Origin: DAHVFK01 sp963755395
Lineage (GTDB): Bacteria > Pseudomonadota > Gammaproteobacteria > Burkholderiales > SG8-39
Direction of reading: 5' to 3'
Length of the DNA stretch: 64,000 nt
Assembly (NCBI GenBank): GCA_963755395.1
Contig: CAVWJJ010000002.1
Coordinates: 1,716,906 to 1,780,905, forward strand
This document shows positions 11,080 through 18,840 of the stretch, piece after piece. The position numbers and the translations under genes were made by a program. The notes beneath the pieces are model-generated. The model saw only the letters and a list, made by a program, of their open reading frames with translations, was not told the origin of the DNA and searched no databases. The number at the start of each line of letters is the position of its first letter. Position 1 is the stretch's first letter.

Positions 11080-12407
11080 GTGGCGAAGCGCGCGACCCCG
11101 GCGCGAGCGCACTGCTGACAGACCTGTACCAGCTGACGATGCTCAAGTCGTACTTCGAGCTCGACATGCAGCAGACCGCGGTATTCGAGTTCTTCGTGCG
11201 CAAGCTGCCCTCGACGCGCAATTTCCTGCTCGCCGCGGGGCTCGAGCAGGCACTCGAATACCTCGAGAATCTGCGCTTCAGCGCGCAGGAGCTCGCCTGG
11301 CTCGCCGCGCAGCCGGGGTTCGAGGCGCGCTTCATCGACTGGCTCGACGCGCTGCGCTTCACGGGGGACGTCGACGCGATGCCTGAGGGCACGCCGTTCT
11401 TCCCCGATGAGCCGATCCTGCGCGTCGCGGCGCCGCTGCCGCAGGCGCAGCTGGTCGAGACGCGGCTCGTGGCACTGATGCACTTTTCTTCGCTCATCGC
11501 GAGCAAGGCCGCGCGCTGCGTGCTCGCGGCGCCGGGCAAGCTGCTGGTGGACTTCGGCCTGCGGCGCGCGCACGGCGCCGAGGCGGGTCTGCTCGCGGCA
11601 CGTGCGGCCTATCTGGCGGGTTTCGGCGGGACGGCGACAGTCCTGGCGGGCGAGCGCTTCGGCATTCCCCTGTACGGGACGATGGCGCATTCGTACATCG
11701 AGGCGCACGACAGCGAGAGCGCTGCCCTGGCCAACTTCGCGCGCGGGCATCCGGACAACACCACCTTGCTGATCGATACCTACGATACCGAAGCCGGCGC
11801 GCGCAAAGTGGTCGAGCTCGCGCCGCACTTAAAGGGCGAAGGGATCGATATCAAAGCGGTACGCATAGATTCCGGCGACCTCGCCGCGCATGCGCGCAAG
11901 GTGCGCGCCATTCTTGATGCGGGCGGTTGCGGCGCGATCCGAATCTTCGCTAGCGGCGGGCTTGACGAGAACGACCTCGAGCGGCTCGCCTCGGCCCCGA
12001 TCGACGGCTTCGGCATCGGCACCAGCCTCACGACGTCGTCCGACGCGCCGGCGCTCGATTGCGCCTACAAGCTGGTCGAGTACGCAGGCGTCGCGCGGCG
12101 CAAGCGCGCCGAAGGCAAGGCAAACTGGCCGGGGCGCAAGCAGGTGTTTCGCTCCGCCGCGAGCGACGTGCTCGCACTCGAGTCAGAGCGCGGTCCGGGC
12201 GCACCCCTACTCGTTCCCGCGCTGCGCGGCGGCAAGCGGATCGCGCCGGCGCCCACGCTGGAAGCGATCCGCGCTCACGCGCGCGAGCAGCTCGCCTCGC
12301 TCGCGCCGGGCCTGCGCCGCCTGGCACCGGCCGACCCGCCTTACCGGGTCGAAGTGTCCGATGCGCTGCGCTCACTCGCCGCCGAAGTCGATCGGCGAGG
12401 CACGTAG
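11076..12407 (+). CDS. pncB: nicotinate phosphoribosyltransferase
   Basis: Converts nicotinate and PRPP to nicotinate mononucleotide, using ATP. It has 443 residues from the ATG at 11076, which overlaps the pncA stop (ATGA). Recognisable regions: LLTDLYQLTMLKSYFE at the N-terminus, FEFFVRKLPSTRNFLLAAGL, DFGLRRAHGAEAGLLAARAA, a central GTMAHSYIEAHDSE with the conserved active-site His, LLIDTYDTEAGARKVVEL, and the phosphate-binding IRIFASGGLDENDLERL and GFGIGTSLTTSSDAP. With pncA it forms a two-gene salvage operon. Its last 67 bases overlap the convergent hydroxylase-family gene. Confidence 0.94.
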   Translation: MSGEARDPGASALLTDLYQLTMLKSYFELDMQQTAVFEFFVRKLPSTRNFLLAAGLEQALEYLENLRFSAQELAWLAAQPGFEARFIDWLDALRFTGDVDAMPEGTPFFPDEPILRVAAPLPQAQLVETRLVALMHFSSLIASKAARCVLAAPGKLLVDFGLRRAHGAEAGLLAARAAYLAGFGGTATVLAGERFGIPLYGTMAHSYIEAHDSESAALANFARGHPDNTTLLIDTYDTEAGARKVVELAPHLKGEGIDIKAVRIDSGDLAAHARKVRAILDAGGCGAIRIFASGGLDENDLERLASAPIDGFGIGTSLTTSSDAPALDCAYKLVEYAGVARRKRAEGKANWPGRKQVFRSAASDVLALESERGPGAPLLVPALRGGKRIAPAPTLEAIRAHAREQLASLAPGLRRLAPADPPYRVEVSDALRSLAAEVDRRGT

Positions 12408-13003
12408 CTCGTCGCCAGCAGCACGTCCCACAGCGGCGTGGTCACGCCGAAGTTGCGCTCGGGATGGTGATGGTGAATGTGATGACGCGCAGCCCAGCGC
12501 CGCAACCGGCCGTTGCGGAAACGCCTGTGATGGATCATGAAATGGGCCACGCCGTAGGCGACATAGCCGAACGCGATGCCGCTCGCGAGCAGCCACACGT
12601 CCGGCGCCGGCGCGAACAGCACGCACAGCGCCACCACGCCGAACAGCACCAGGGCTGGCAGGAAGAAGGGCAGCGAATCGTAGCCGCGCGGATCCGCGTG
12701 ATGCGAGGCATGCCCGCGCGCCATGGGCCGCAGCGGGCCGTGAAACACCCAGCGGTGGAAAACGTACTCCATGAAGCTGAACAGGAACAAGCCCAGCAGG
12801 ATCAGCGCGACGGCCGCGGCAAGCTGAACGTGGTGCCGCAGCCCCGCGCTCAGGAGCGCGACCCCCAGCAGGGTGTCGAGCACCGATTCGAGCCAATAAT
12901 TAGCGCGGGTGCGCGACAGCCTGAACACCGCGTCAACCACCCTCGCCCAAGGCGTGATCCCGACCGTATCTCCACCCTGCATGTTGTTGTTCGTGTCCAT
13001 CAT
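12341..13003 (-). CDS. sterol desaturase / fatty acid hydroxylase family membrane protein
   Basis: A 220-residue integral membrane di-iron enzyme of the fatty acid hydroxylase superfamily. The histidine clusters that bind the two irons are present: FHRWVFHG, GHASHH, HFMIHH and HHIHHHHPERNFGVTTPLWD. About four hydrophobic helices surround them. The start ATG at 13003 overlaps the polX stop (ATGA), so translation is probably coupled to PolX. The C-terminal tail, rich in Ser and Arg, is read from the strand opposite the end of pncB over 67 bases. The lipid substrate (fatty acid, carotenoid or hopanoid) is not determinable; the reaction class is inferred from the family. Confidence 0.88.
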   Translation of the reverse strand: MMDTNNNMQGGDTVGITPWARVVDAVFRLSRTRANYWLESVLDTLLGVALLSAGLRHHVQLAAAVALILLGLFLFSFMEYVFHRWVFHGPLRPMARGHASHHADPRGYDSLPFFLPALVLFGVVALCVLFAPAPDVWLLASGIAFGYVAYGVAHFMIHHRRFRNGRLRRWAARHHIHHHHPERNFGVTTPLWDVLLATSYVPRRSTSAASERSASDTSTR

Positions 13004-14751
13004 TCGACGCCCGATCGGCCTAAACGTTCACGCCTCGCGCCAAGAAGCGTTCTCAACTCGGCCAGCGGCCGGCAATTGAGCACGTCCTTCTTCTCCAGCC
13101 AGCCGCGCCGCGCCTGGCCCACGCCGTAGGCAAGGTTGTCGAATCCCCCCGTATCGTGCGCGTCCGAGTCGATCGACACCAGCACGCCCTCGTCCTTCGC
13201 CATGCGGCAATGCACGTCGCTCAGGTCGAGCCGCTCGGGGTGCGCGTTCAGCTCCAGGAACACACCCATGCCGCGCGCCTTGCGGATCACCGCCAGCATG
13301 TCGACATCGTACGCCTCGCGCACGCCGATCAGGCGCCCGGTCGGATGCGCAAGGATGGAAAGGTGCGGCCGCTCCATGGCCGCCAGCAGACGCTCGGTCT
13401 GCCGCGCACGCGACAGGTCGAACTTGCTATGCACCGCGCCGATCACCAGGTCGAGGCGCGCCAGTATCGAGTCCGGCAGGTCGAGCGCGCCGTCCTCGAG
13501 AATGTCGACCTCGATTCCCTTCAGCAGCGTGATGCCGCGCAGTATCCGGTTCAGGCGATCGATCTGATCGATCTGCTTCGCCAGCCGCTGCGGGTCGAGG
13601 CCGTGCGCCACGGCGACGCGGCGTGAATGTTCGGTGATCGCGAGGTAGCGCAGGCCCCGCGCGCGCGCGGCCTCGGCCATCTCGCGCAGCGTGTTGTGCC
13701 CGTCGGTGGCCCTGGTGTGCGCGTGCAGATCTCCCTGCAGGTCGGAGCGCTCGACCAGCCGCGGCAGCGCCCCGCGCCGCGCAGCCTCGATCTCGCCCCG
13801 GTCCTCGCGCAGCTCGGGCGGGATCTCGGGCAGGCCGACCGCGGCGTAAACCGAGGCCTCGGTCTCGCCGGCGAGCCGCCGCTTGCCCTTGAACACGCCG
13901 TACTCGTTGATCTTCAGGCCACGCGCCTGCCCCAGCTTGCGGAGCGCAATGTTGTGCGCTTTCGAGCCGGTGAAGTAGTGCAACGCCGCGCCGAAGCTCT
14001 CCTGTGGCACCACCCGCAGATCGACCTGGATGCCGCAGGCGAGCACGACGCTCGCGCGCGTCCCGCCGCTGGCCAGGACGCGTGTCACCTCTGCGTAGCA
14101 GGTGAAGCGCCGCAGCACGTCCGCGGCGTCTTCCGCGGTGACCAGGATGTCGAGGTCGCCGACGGTTTCCCGCATGCGGCGGAAGCTGCCCGCCACCACC
14201 ACCTGCTCCACCCCGCGCGCGGCACGCAGGTGCGTCGCCAGTGGCTCGGCATACTGCGCCGCCAGCGCAAGCTTGTAGCGCTGTGCCGTGCCGAGATGCG
14301 CTCGCACCGCCTCGAGCAGCTTCTTCTCCGTCTTCACGCCGAAGCCCGGCAAGCCACGCAGGCGCCCGTCGCGCGCGGCGCGATGCAGCTGCTGCGGTGT
14401 GTGCACGTCGAGCTCGCGGTACAGCGCCTGCACCTTCTTCGGCCCCAGTCCGGGGATGCGCAGCAGCTCGGTGATACCGGGCGGAGCGCGCTTGCGCAGC
14501 TGTTCGCGCAGCTTGCAGGTGCCGCTAGCCGCGATTTCGCGCATTTTGGCCGACAGGTCGTCGCCTATGCCCGACAGCTTGGGCAGGGCTCTGCCTTCGG
14601 CCAGCAGTGCCGGGATGTCCAGCTGCGACCCGCCGAGCAGGCGCGCAGCATTGCGGTAGGCACGCACGCGGAACGGGTTGCCACTCTCGAGTTCGAGCAG
14701 ATCGGCGATCTCGTCAAACACCCGCGCGATGTCGGCATTGTGAACGGACAT
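13000..14751 (-). CDS. polX: DNA polymerase / 3'-5' exonuclease PolX
   Basis: Family X DNA polymerase with a C-terminal PHP phosphoesterase domain, used in base-excision and gap repair. The ATG at 14751 (MSVHNADIARVFDEIADLL) matches family N-termini better than the ATG 18 bases earlier and gives 583 residues. Domains in order: helix-hairpin-helix DNA-binding region (LSGIGDDLSAKMREIA, IPGLGPKKVQALY, LPGFGVKTEKKLLEA), nucleotidyltransferase core with GSFRRMRETVGDLDILV carrying the catalytic aspartates, and the PHP domain with LQGDLHAHTRATDGHN, HPTGRLIG and SIDSDAHDTGGF holding metal ligands. It is the first gene of a two-gene minus-strand operon. Confidence 0.95.
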   Translation of the reverse strand: MSVHNADIARVFDEIADLLELESGNPFRVRAYRNAARLLGGSQLDIPALLAEGRALPKLSGIGDDLSAKMREIAASGTCKLREQLRKRAPPGITELLRIPGLGPKKVQALYRELDVHTPQQLHRAARDGRLRGLPGFGVKTEKKLLEAVRAHLGTAQRYKLALAAQYAEPLATHLRAARGVEQVVVAGSFRRMRETVGDLDILVTAEDAADVLRRFTCYAEVTRVLASGGTRASVVLACGIQVDLRVVPQESFGAALHYFTGSKAHNIALRKLGQARGLKINEYGVFKGKRRLAGETEASVYAAVGLPEIPPELREDRGEIEAARRGALPRLVERSDLQGDLHAHTRATDGHNTLREMAEAARARGLRYLAITEHSRRVAVAHGLDPQRLAKQIDQIDRLNRILRGITLLKGIEVDILEDGALDLPDSILARLDLVIGAVHSKFDLSRARQTERLLAAMERPHLSILAHPTGRLIGVREAYDVDMLAVIRKARGMGVFLELNAHPERLDLSDVHCRMAKDEGVLVSIDSDAHDTGGFDNLAYGVGQARRGWLEKKDVLNCRPLAELRTLLGARRERLGRSGVE

Positions 14752-14808
14752 GTGGGGATTATTGCGCACTGTCGCCGTCGCGCGACAGCCTATCCGCCGA
14801 CGGCGAAT

Positions 14809-14845
14809 TCCGTCACCCGCGGATGTTGAGATCCGTCACCTGCGC
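14809..14845. repeat. pair of direct repeats TCCGTCACC(C/T)GCG
   Basis: Two copies of TCCGTCACC followed by CGCG or TGCG lie about 22 bases (two helical turns) apart, in the 167-base gap between divergent polX and the EF-hand/BON gene. The phasing is what one expects for two dimers of a regulator binding the same DNA face. No known operator is recognised, and the pair may be chance. The rest of this gap shows no clear promoter. Confidence 0.25.
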
Positions 14846-14918
14846 GCGCCTGGCGAGCGCTATGGCCGTGATATGGCGCCGTTTTAGCTCCTGGCACGAA
14901 CTTCGCTCTCTTCAGGGC

Positions 14919-15407
14919 ATGCCGGCAAGAATCTGGTTACCCCTGGCCATCCTGCTTGCGCTCGCGAGCGCGGCCGCGCGCGCTGATCCGCGCGACGGTG
15001 TCGAGCGCTACGATGTGAACCACGACGGCTACGTGTCGTTCGACGAATGGCGCAGCATGGGTGGCGAGCCGAGCGTGTTCCGCGACGCCGACGCCGATCG
15101 CGACGGACGCCTTCGCGGCGACGAGCTCGACAAGGCGCGGGCGCGCGACGAGCGCCTCAAGGCGGGCGAAACAGCCGGCGACGCCTGGGTCAGTGCCAAG
15201 GTGACCGCGGCGCTCCTCATGGACAGGGAACTGACCATCTCGGACATGCGGGTCATCACACGCGACGGCCAGGTGCGCCTCTCGGGCGTGGTTCGGCGCG
15301 ACGACGAGGCTCAGGCTGCCGAGCGCGTCGCGTGGCGCGTGGAGGGCGTGCGCGCAGTCGTCAATTCGCTCTCGGTCCGTCCCTCGCTTTCGGCGCGGAC
15401 CCGCTAG
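14919..15407 (+). CDS. exported EF-hand and BON domain protein
   Basis: A 162-residue periplasmic protein. The ATG at 14919 begins a clear signal peptide (MPARIWLPLAILLALASAA, cleavage likely after ARA). Two EF-hand calcium loops follow: DVNHDGYVSFDEW near residue 32 and DADADRDGRLRGDE near residue 56. Both keep the acidic ligands and the central glycine. The C-terminal 65 residues are a BON domain (DAWVSAKVTAALLMDREL through NSLSVRP) with the expected V-x-L-x-G-x-V strand, a fold that binds phospholipid or outer-membrane surfaces. The combination suggests a calcium-responsive envelope-stress protein of the OsmY kind. Function beyond that is inference. Confidence 0.85.
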   Translation: MPARIWLPLAILLALASAAARADPRDGVERYDVNHDGYVSFDEWRSMGGEPSVFRDADADRDGRLRGDELDKARARDERLKAGETAGDAWVSAKVTAALLMDRELTISDMRVITRDGQVRLSGVVRRDDEAQAAERVAWRVEGVRAVVNSLSVRPSLSARTR

Positions 15408-15433
15408 CGGCGCTGCGAATCGGCTCGCAACGG

Positions 15434-15447
15434 CGCTCCGCGGAGCG
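15434..15447. promoter_or_regulatory. perfect 14-base palindrome before the aldolase operon
   Basis: CGCTCCGCGGAGCG is a perfect inverted repeat, 37 bases before the first gene of the aldolase operon and 27 bases after the EF-hand/BON stop. It could be an operator, or the stem of a weak terminator for the upstream gene; no U-tract follows, which argues against an intrinsic terminator. Confidence 0.25.
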
Positions 15448-15483
15448 GTACACTTCGGGGCTCATCTCCGGAGGGACCCGCCC

Positions 15484-16257
15484 ATGGATCTGAGCGAAAA
15501 ACTGCTGCGCCTGAAGCCCGAGGCCATAAGCACCGAGGAATGGCAGATCCGCCTCGAGCTCGCCGCGCTCTACCGCGCCTTCGACTGGTTCGGCTGGACC
15601 GAACTGATCTTCAACCATATCACCGCGCGGGTGCCGGGCTCGGACCACCATTACCTCATCAACCCTTACGGCCTCTGGTACAGCGAAGTCACCGCGACCA
15701 ACCTGGTCAAGGTCGACGCCAAGGGCGACACGATCGACGGCACGAAGGCGCCAGTCAACAAGGCGGGCTTCGTCATCCACAGCGCGATCCACGCCGCGCG
15801 CGATGATGCCCACTGCATCATCCACACCCACACCACCGCGGGCAGCGCGGTGGCCTGCAAGAAGGCGGGCCTGCGCTACGACAACTTCTACAGCGCGCTG
15901 CTCTACGGGCAGGTCGGCTACCATGATTTCGAGGGCGTCACCACCGACGTCGCCGAGCAGCCGCGCCTGGTGAGGAGCCTGGGCGACAAACCGATCCTGA
16001 TCCTGCGCAACCACGGCCTGCTGGTCGCCTGCCCGGGCATACCCCTGGCGTTCCGCACCTACTGGGCGCTGCAGCGCGCCTGCGAGATCCAGGCCGCCTG
16101 CGACGCCATGCAGGGCGAAAATCTGCCTGTCGCGCAGGCGGTGCTCGAAACCAACCCGGCGCGCAACGCGGCGGTCGTCGACGGTCCGCGCCCAGGCGGG
16201 CTCGAGTTCGACGCCCTGCTGCGGCGCGCCGGCATCCACTACGAAGATCTGGTCTGA
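15484..16257 (+). CDS. class II aldolase/adducin family protein
   Basis: A 257-residue zinc enzyme of the fuculose-1-phosphate aldolase / adducin fold, which cleaves or decarboxylates hydroxy-carbonyl compounds. Zinc ligands are visible in CIIHTHTTAGSAVA (H-T-H) and LRNHGLLVACPG; FDWFGWTELIFNHITARV is the conserved N-terminal helix region, and NPYGLWYSEVTATNLV the substrate-loop region. The ATG follows a strong GGAGGG. It leads a four-gene operon with a CMD-family protein, a 3-hydroxyisobutyrate dehydrogenase-like enzyme and a class III aminotransferase. The natural substrate is unknown; no sugar kinase is nearby, which argues against the usual phospho-sugar route. Confidence 0.88.
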   Translation: MDLSEKLLRLKPEAISTEEWQIRLELAALYRAFDWFGWTELIFNHITARVPGSDHHYLINPYGLWYSEVTATNLVKVDAKGDTIDGTKAPVNKAGFVIHSAIHAARDDAHCIIHTHTTAGSAVACKKAGLRYDNFYSALLYGQVGYHDFEGVTTDVAEQPRLVRSLGDKPILILRNHGLLVACPGIPLAFRTYWALQRACEIQAACDAMQGENLPVAQAVLETNPARNAAVVDGPRPGGLEFDALLRRAGIHYEDLV

Positions 16258-16276
16258 CCCAACCGAAGGAGAGAGC

Positions 16277-16666
16277 ATGGACAAACGCCCCCACAAGGAA
16301 CGCTTCGACGCAGGCCTGAAGACCCGGCGCGAGGTGCTCGGCGCGCAGTACGTGGACAAGGCAATGGCCGGAACCGACGATTTCAGCGCGCCGTTCGTCG
16401 AGCTGCTCAACACCTACTGCTGGAACGACGTCTGGAACCGCCCCGGGCTGGACCGCAAGACGCGCTCGATGCTCAACCTGGCAATGCTCTCGGCGCTCGG
16501 CAAGGAGCACGAGCTCAAGCTGCACCTGAACGGCGCGCTCAACAACGGCCTGACCAAGGAGCAGATCCGCGAGGTGCTGCTGCAAGTGGCGATCTACTGC
16601 GGCGTGCCGGCGGCCGTGGTGGCGTTCCGCTGCGCCAAGGAAGTCTTCAAGGACCGCGCAGTGTGA
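16277..16666 (+). CDS. carboxymuconolactone decarboxylase family protein
   Basis: A 129-residue all-helical protein of the CMD/AhpD family. The conserved face NRPGLDRKTRSMLNLAMLSALG and the stretch LTKEQIREVLLQVAIYCGVPAA are typical of 4-carboxymuconolactone decarboxylase (PcaC-like) members. The AhpD-type CxxC is absent, so it is unlikely to be a peroxidase partner. Start: ATG 16277 after AAGGAGAGAGC. It begins 19 bases after the aldolase and its stop overlaps the GTG of the next gene (GTGA). In this context a ring-opening, isomerase or decarboxylase step on the pathway intermediate is the likely role; none of the other protocatechuate genes are present here. Confidence 0.88.
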   Translation: MDKRPHKERFDAGLKTRREVLGAQYVDKAMAGTDDFSAPFVELLNTYCWNDVWNRPGLDRKTRSMLNLAMLSALGKEHELKLHLNGALNNGLTKEQIREVLLQVAIYCGVPAAVVAFRCAKEVFKDRAV

Positions 16667-17505
16667 TCCCGGTCCGCACCGTCGCCTTCGTCGGCCTGGG
16701 CCAGATGGGCCGGCCGATGGCCGCCAACCTCGAGCGGGCCGGCTTCACGCTGCGCAGCTACGATCTGAAGGGCGGCGGCAACTGCGCTTCGGCCGCCGAG
16801 GCGGCCGTCGGGGCAGAGGTATTCCTCACCATGCTGCCCGACGGCAAGGCGGTGCGCGAGTGTGTGCGCGGCGCCCGGCTGCCGAAGGGCATGCTGGTGC
16901 TCGACATGAGCTCCTCGGACCCGGTCGGCACGCGCTCGCTGGGCGAGGAACTCGCCGCCCGGGGCATCGGCCTGGTCGATGCCCCCGTGTCGGGCGGGGT
17001 AAAGAAGGCGCTCGACGCCACGCTCGCGATCATGGCCGGCGGCGACGCGGCGCAGATCGAGCGCGTGCGGCCGCTGCTGGAGAAGATGGGCGGCCGCATC
17101 TTCCTCACCGGGCCGCTCGGCAGCGGGCACGCGATGAAGGCGCTCAACAACTACGTCTCCGCCGCCGGCATGATCGCCACCGCCGAGGCGCTGGTGGCCG
17201 GGGCGCGCTTCGGGCTCGACCCGGCGGTGATGACCGATATCCTCAACGCCTCGAGCGGGCGCAACAACACCACCGAGCTCAAGGTGAAGCAGTTCATGCT
17301 TTGCGGGACTTTCGCCTCGGGCTTCTCGGCCGCGCTGATGGTCAAGGACGTCGCCACCGCCGCGGACCTGGCCGAGGCGGTAGGCGCGAGCGCCGAGTTT
17401 GCGCACCTTTGCACCGAAATCTGGCGCCAGGCAGCGCAAGCGCTCGGCCCCGGCTCCGACCACACCGCGATCTACGACTTCGTCGCCAAGCGGGTCAAGC
17501 CCTGA
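16663..17505 (+). CDS. NAD(P)-dependent beta-hydroxyacid dehydrogenase (3-hydroxyisobutyrate dehydrogenase family)
   Basis: A 280-residue oxidoreductase. The Rossmann glycine motif is FVGLGQMGRPMAANLERAG at the N-terminus, followed by the family block VDAPVSGGVKKALDATLAIMAGG (substrate-binding Ser-Gly-Gly), and GSGHAMKALNNYVSAAGM containing the catalytic lysine (MKALNN). Length and motifs are complete. The start is a GTG overlapping the previous stop. It should oxidise a 3-hydroxyacid to a semialdehyde or ketoacid; the aminotransferase that follows could then act on that product. The exact substrate is unknown. Confidence 0.93.
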   Translation: MIPVRTVAFVGLGQMGRPMAANLERAGFTLRSYDLKGGGNCASAAEAAVGAEVFLTMLPDGKAVRECVRGARLPKGMLVLDMSSSDPVGTRSLGEELAARGIGLVDAPVSGGVKKALDATLAIMAGGDAAQIERVRPLLEKMGGRIFLTGPLGSGHAMKALNNYVSAAGMIATAEALVAGARFGLDPAVMTDILNASSGRNNTTELKVKQFMLCGTFASGFSAALMVKDVATAADLAEAVGASAEFAHLCTEIWRQAAQALGPGSDHTAIYDFVAKRVKP

Positions 17506-18830
17506 GCCACATCCTGCATCGCCAGTTGCGCGGGACGCTGCCGGTCGCGGCCGGCGGGCACGGTATCGCCGTCGTCGACAGCCAAGGCAAGGAATACCTC
17601 GACGCTTCTGGCGGCGCCGCGGTGTCCTGTCTCGGGCACGGCCACCCCGAAATCCTGCGCGCGATGCACGAGCAGATCGAAAAGATCGCCTACGCGCATA
17701 CGAGCTTCTTCACCACCGAGATCGCCGAGGCGCTGGCCGACCACCTGATCGCGCGTGCGCCGCAGGGCATGTCGCACGTCTATCTCGTCTCGGGCGGCTC
17801 CGAAGCGGTCGAAGCGGCGCTCAAGCTCGCGCGCCAGTACTTCGTCGAGATCGGCGAGCCGCAGCGTTGTCACTTCATCGGCCGGCGTCAGAGCTACCAC
17901 GGCAACACGCTCGGCGCGCTCGCGGTCGGGGGCAACGAATGGCGCCGGCGCCAGTTCGCGCCGCTGCTGATCGACGTCACGCACGTGGCGCCGTGCTACG
18001 AGTACCGCGACCGCCGGCCCGACGAGTCGCCCGAGGCCTACGGCGAGCGCCTGGCGCGCGAGCTGGAGGACACGGTCGAGCGCCTCGGCCCGCGCAACGT
18101 TATCGGCTTCGTGGTCGAGACCGTCGGCGGTGCGACCTCCGGCGCGCTGCCGCCGGTGCCCGGCTATTTCCGCCGCGTGCGCGAGATCTGCGACCGCCAC
18201 GGAATCCTGCTGATCGCCGACGAGGTGATGTGCGGCATGGGCCGCACCGGCACCCTGCACGCGGTCGAGCAGGAGGGCATCGCGCCGGACCTGATGGCGA
18301 TCGCCAAGGGCCTGGGCGGCGGCTACCAGCCGATCGGTGCGCTGCTGGTGCAGGGACGCATCATCGAGGCGCTGGCGAAGGGCAGCGGCTTCTTCCAGCA
18401 CGGCCACACCTACATCGGCCATCCCGTGGCCTGCGCGGCGGCGCTCGCGGTGCAGAAAGTGATCGAGCGCGACCGCCTGCTCGAGGCGGTGCGCGCGCTC
18501 GGCCTGCGCCTGCGCGAGCGGCTGCAGATCGCCTTCGGCGAGCACCCCCACGTCGGCGACATCCGCGGCCGCGGCCTGTTCATGGCGATCGAGCTGGTGG
18601 CGGACCGGGCTACCAAAATGCCGTTCGACCCGGCGCGGCGCCTGCACGCCAGGATCAAGTCGCAGGCGATGGCGCACGGGCTGATGGTCTACCCGATGGG
18701 CGGCACGATCGACGGACGCGCCGGCGACCACGTGCTGCTCGCGCCGCCGTTCATCTGCACGCCGGCCGAAATCGACGAGATCGTGCACCGGCTCGGCGCC
18801 GCGGTGGACGCCGCGCTGGCACAGGGCTAG
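17502..18830 (+). CDS. class III pyridoxal-phosphate aminotransferase, probable CTG start
   Basis: A PLP enzyme of about 442 residues. Motifs: YLDASGGAAVSCLGHGHPEI, FFTTEIAEALADHL, VSGGSEAVEAALKLARQY (PLP phosphate site), ESYHGN-like QSYHGNTLGALA, LLIADEVMCGMGRTG (PLP-ring Asp) and LMAIAKGLGGGYQPIGALLV with the Schiff-base lysine in AKGLGGG. No ATG, GTG or TTG is suitable at the N-terminus: the frame continues upstream without any of them across the gene junction, and homologues as I recall them begin MSH.LHR. The codon before SHILHR is CTG at 17502, forming CTGA with the previous stop, as ATGA and GTGA do elsewhere here. A TTG at 17526 would remove eight residues. Confidence 0.88.
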   Translation: MSHILHRQLRGTLPVAAGGHGIAVVDSQGKEYLDASGGAAVSCLGHGHPEILRAMHEQIEKIAYAHTSFFTTEIAEALADHLIARAPQGMSHVYLVSGGSEAVEAALKLARQYFVEIGEPQRCHFIGRRQSYHGNTLGALAVGGNEWRRRQFAPLLIDVTHVAPCYEYRDRRPDESPEAYGERLARELEDTVERLGPRNVIGFVVETVGGATSGALPPVPGYFRRVREICDRHGILLIADEVMCGMGRTGTLHAVEQEGIAPDLMAIAKGLGGGYQPIGALLVQGRIIEALAKGSGFFQHGHTYIGHPVACAAALAVQKVIERDRLLEAVRALGLRLRERLQIAFGEHPHVGDIRGRGLFMAIELVADRATKMPFDPARRLHARIKSQAMAHGLMVYPMGGTIDGRAGDHVLLAPPFICTPAEIDEIVHRLGAAVDAALAQG

Positions 18831-18840
18831 GCGCCGCCGG

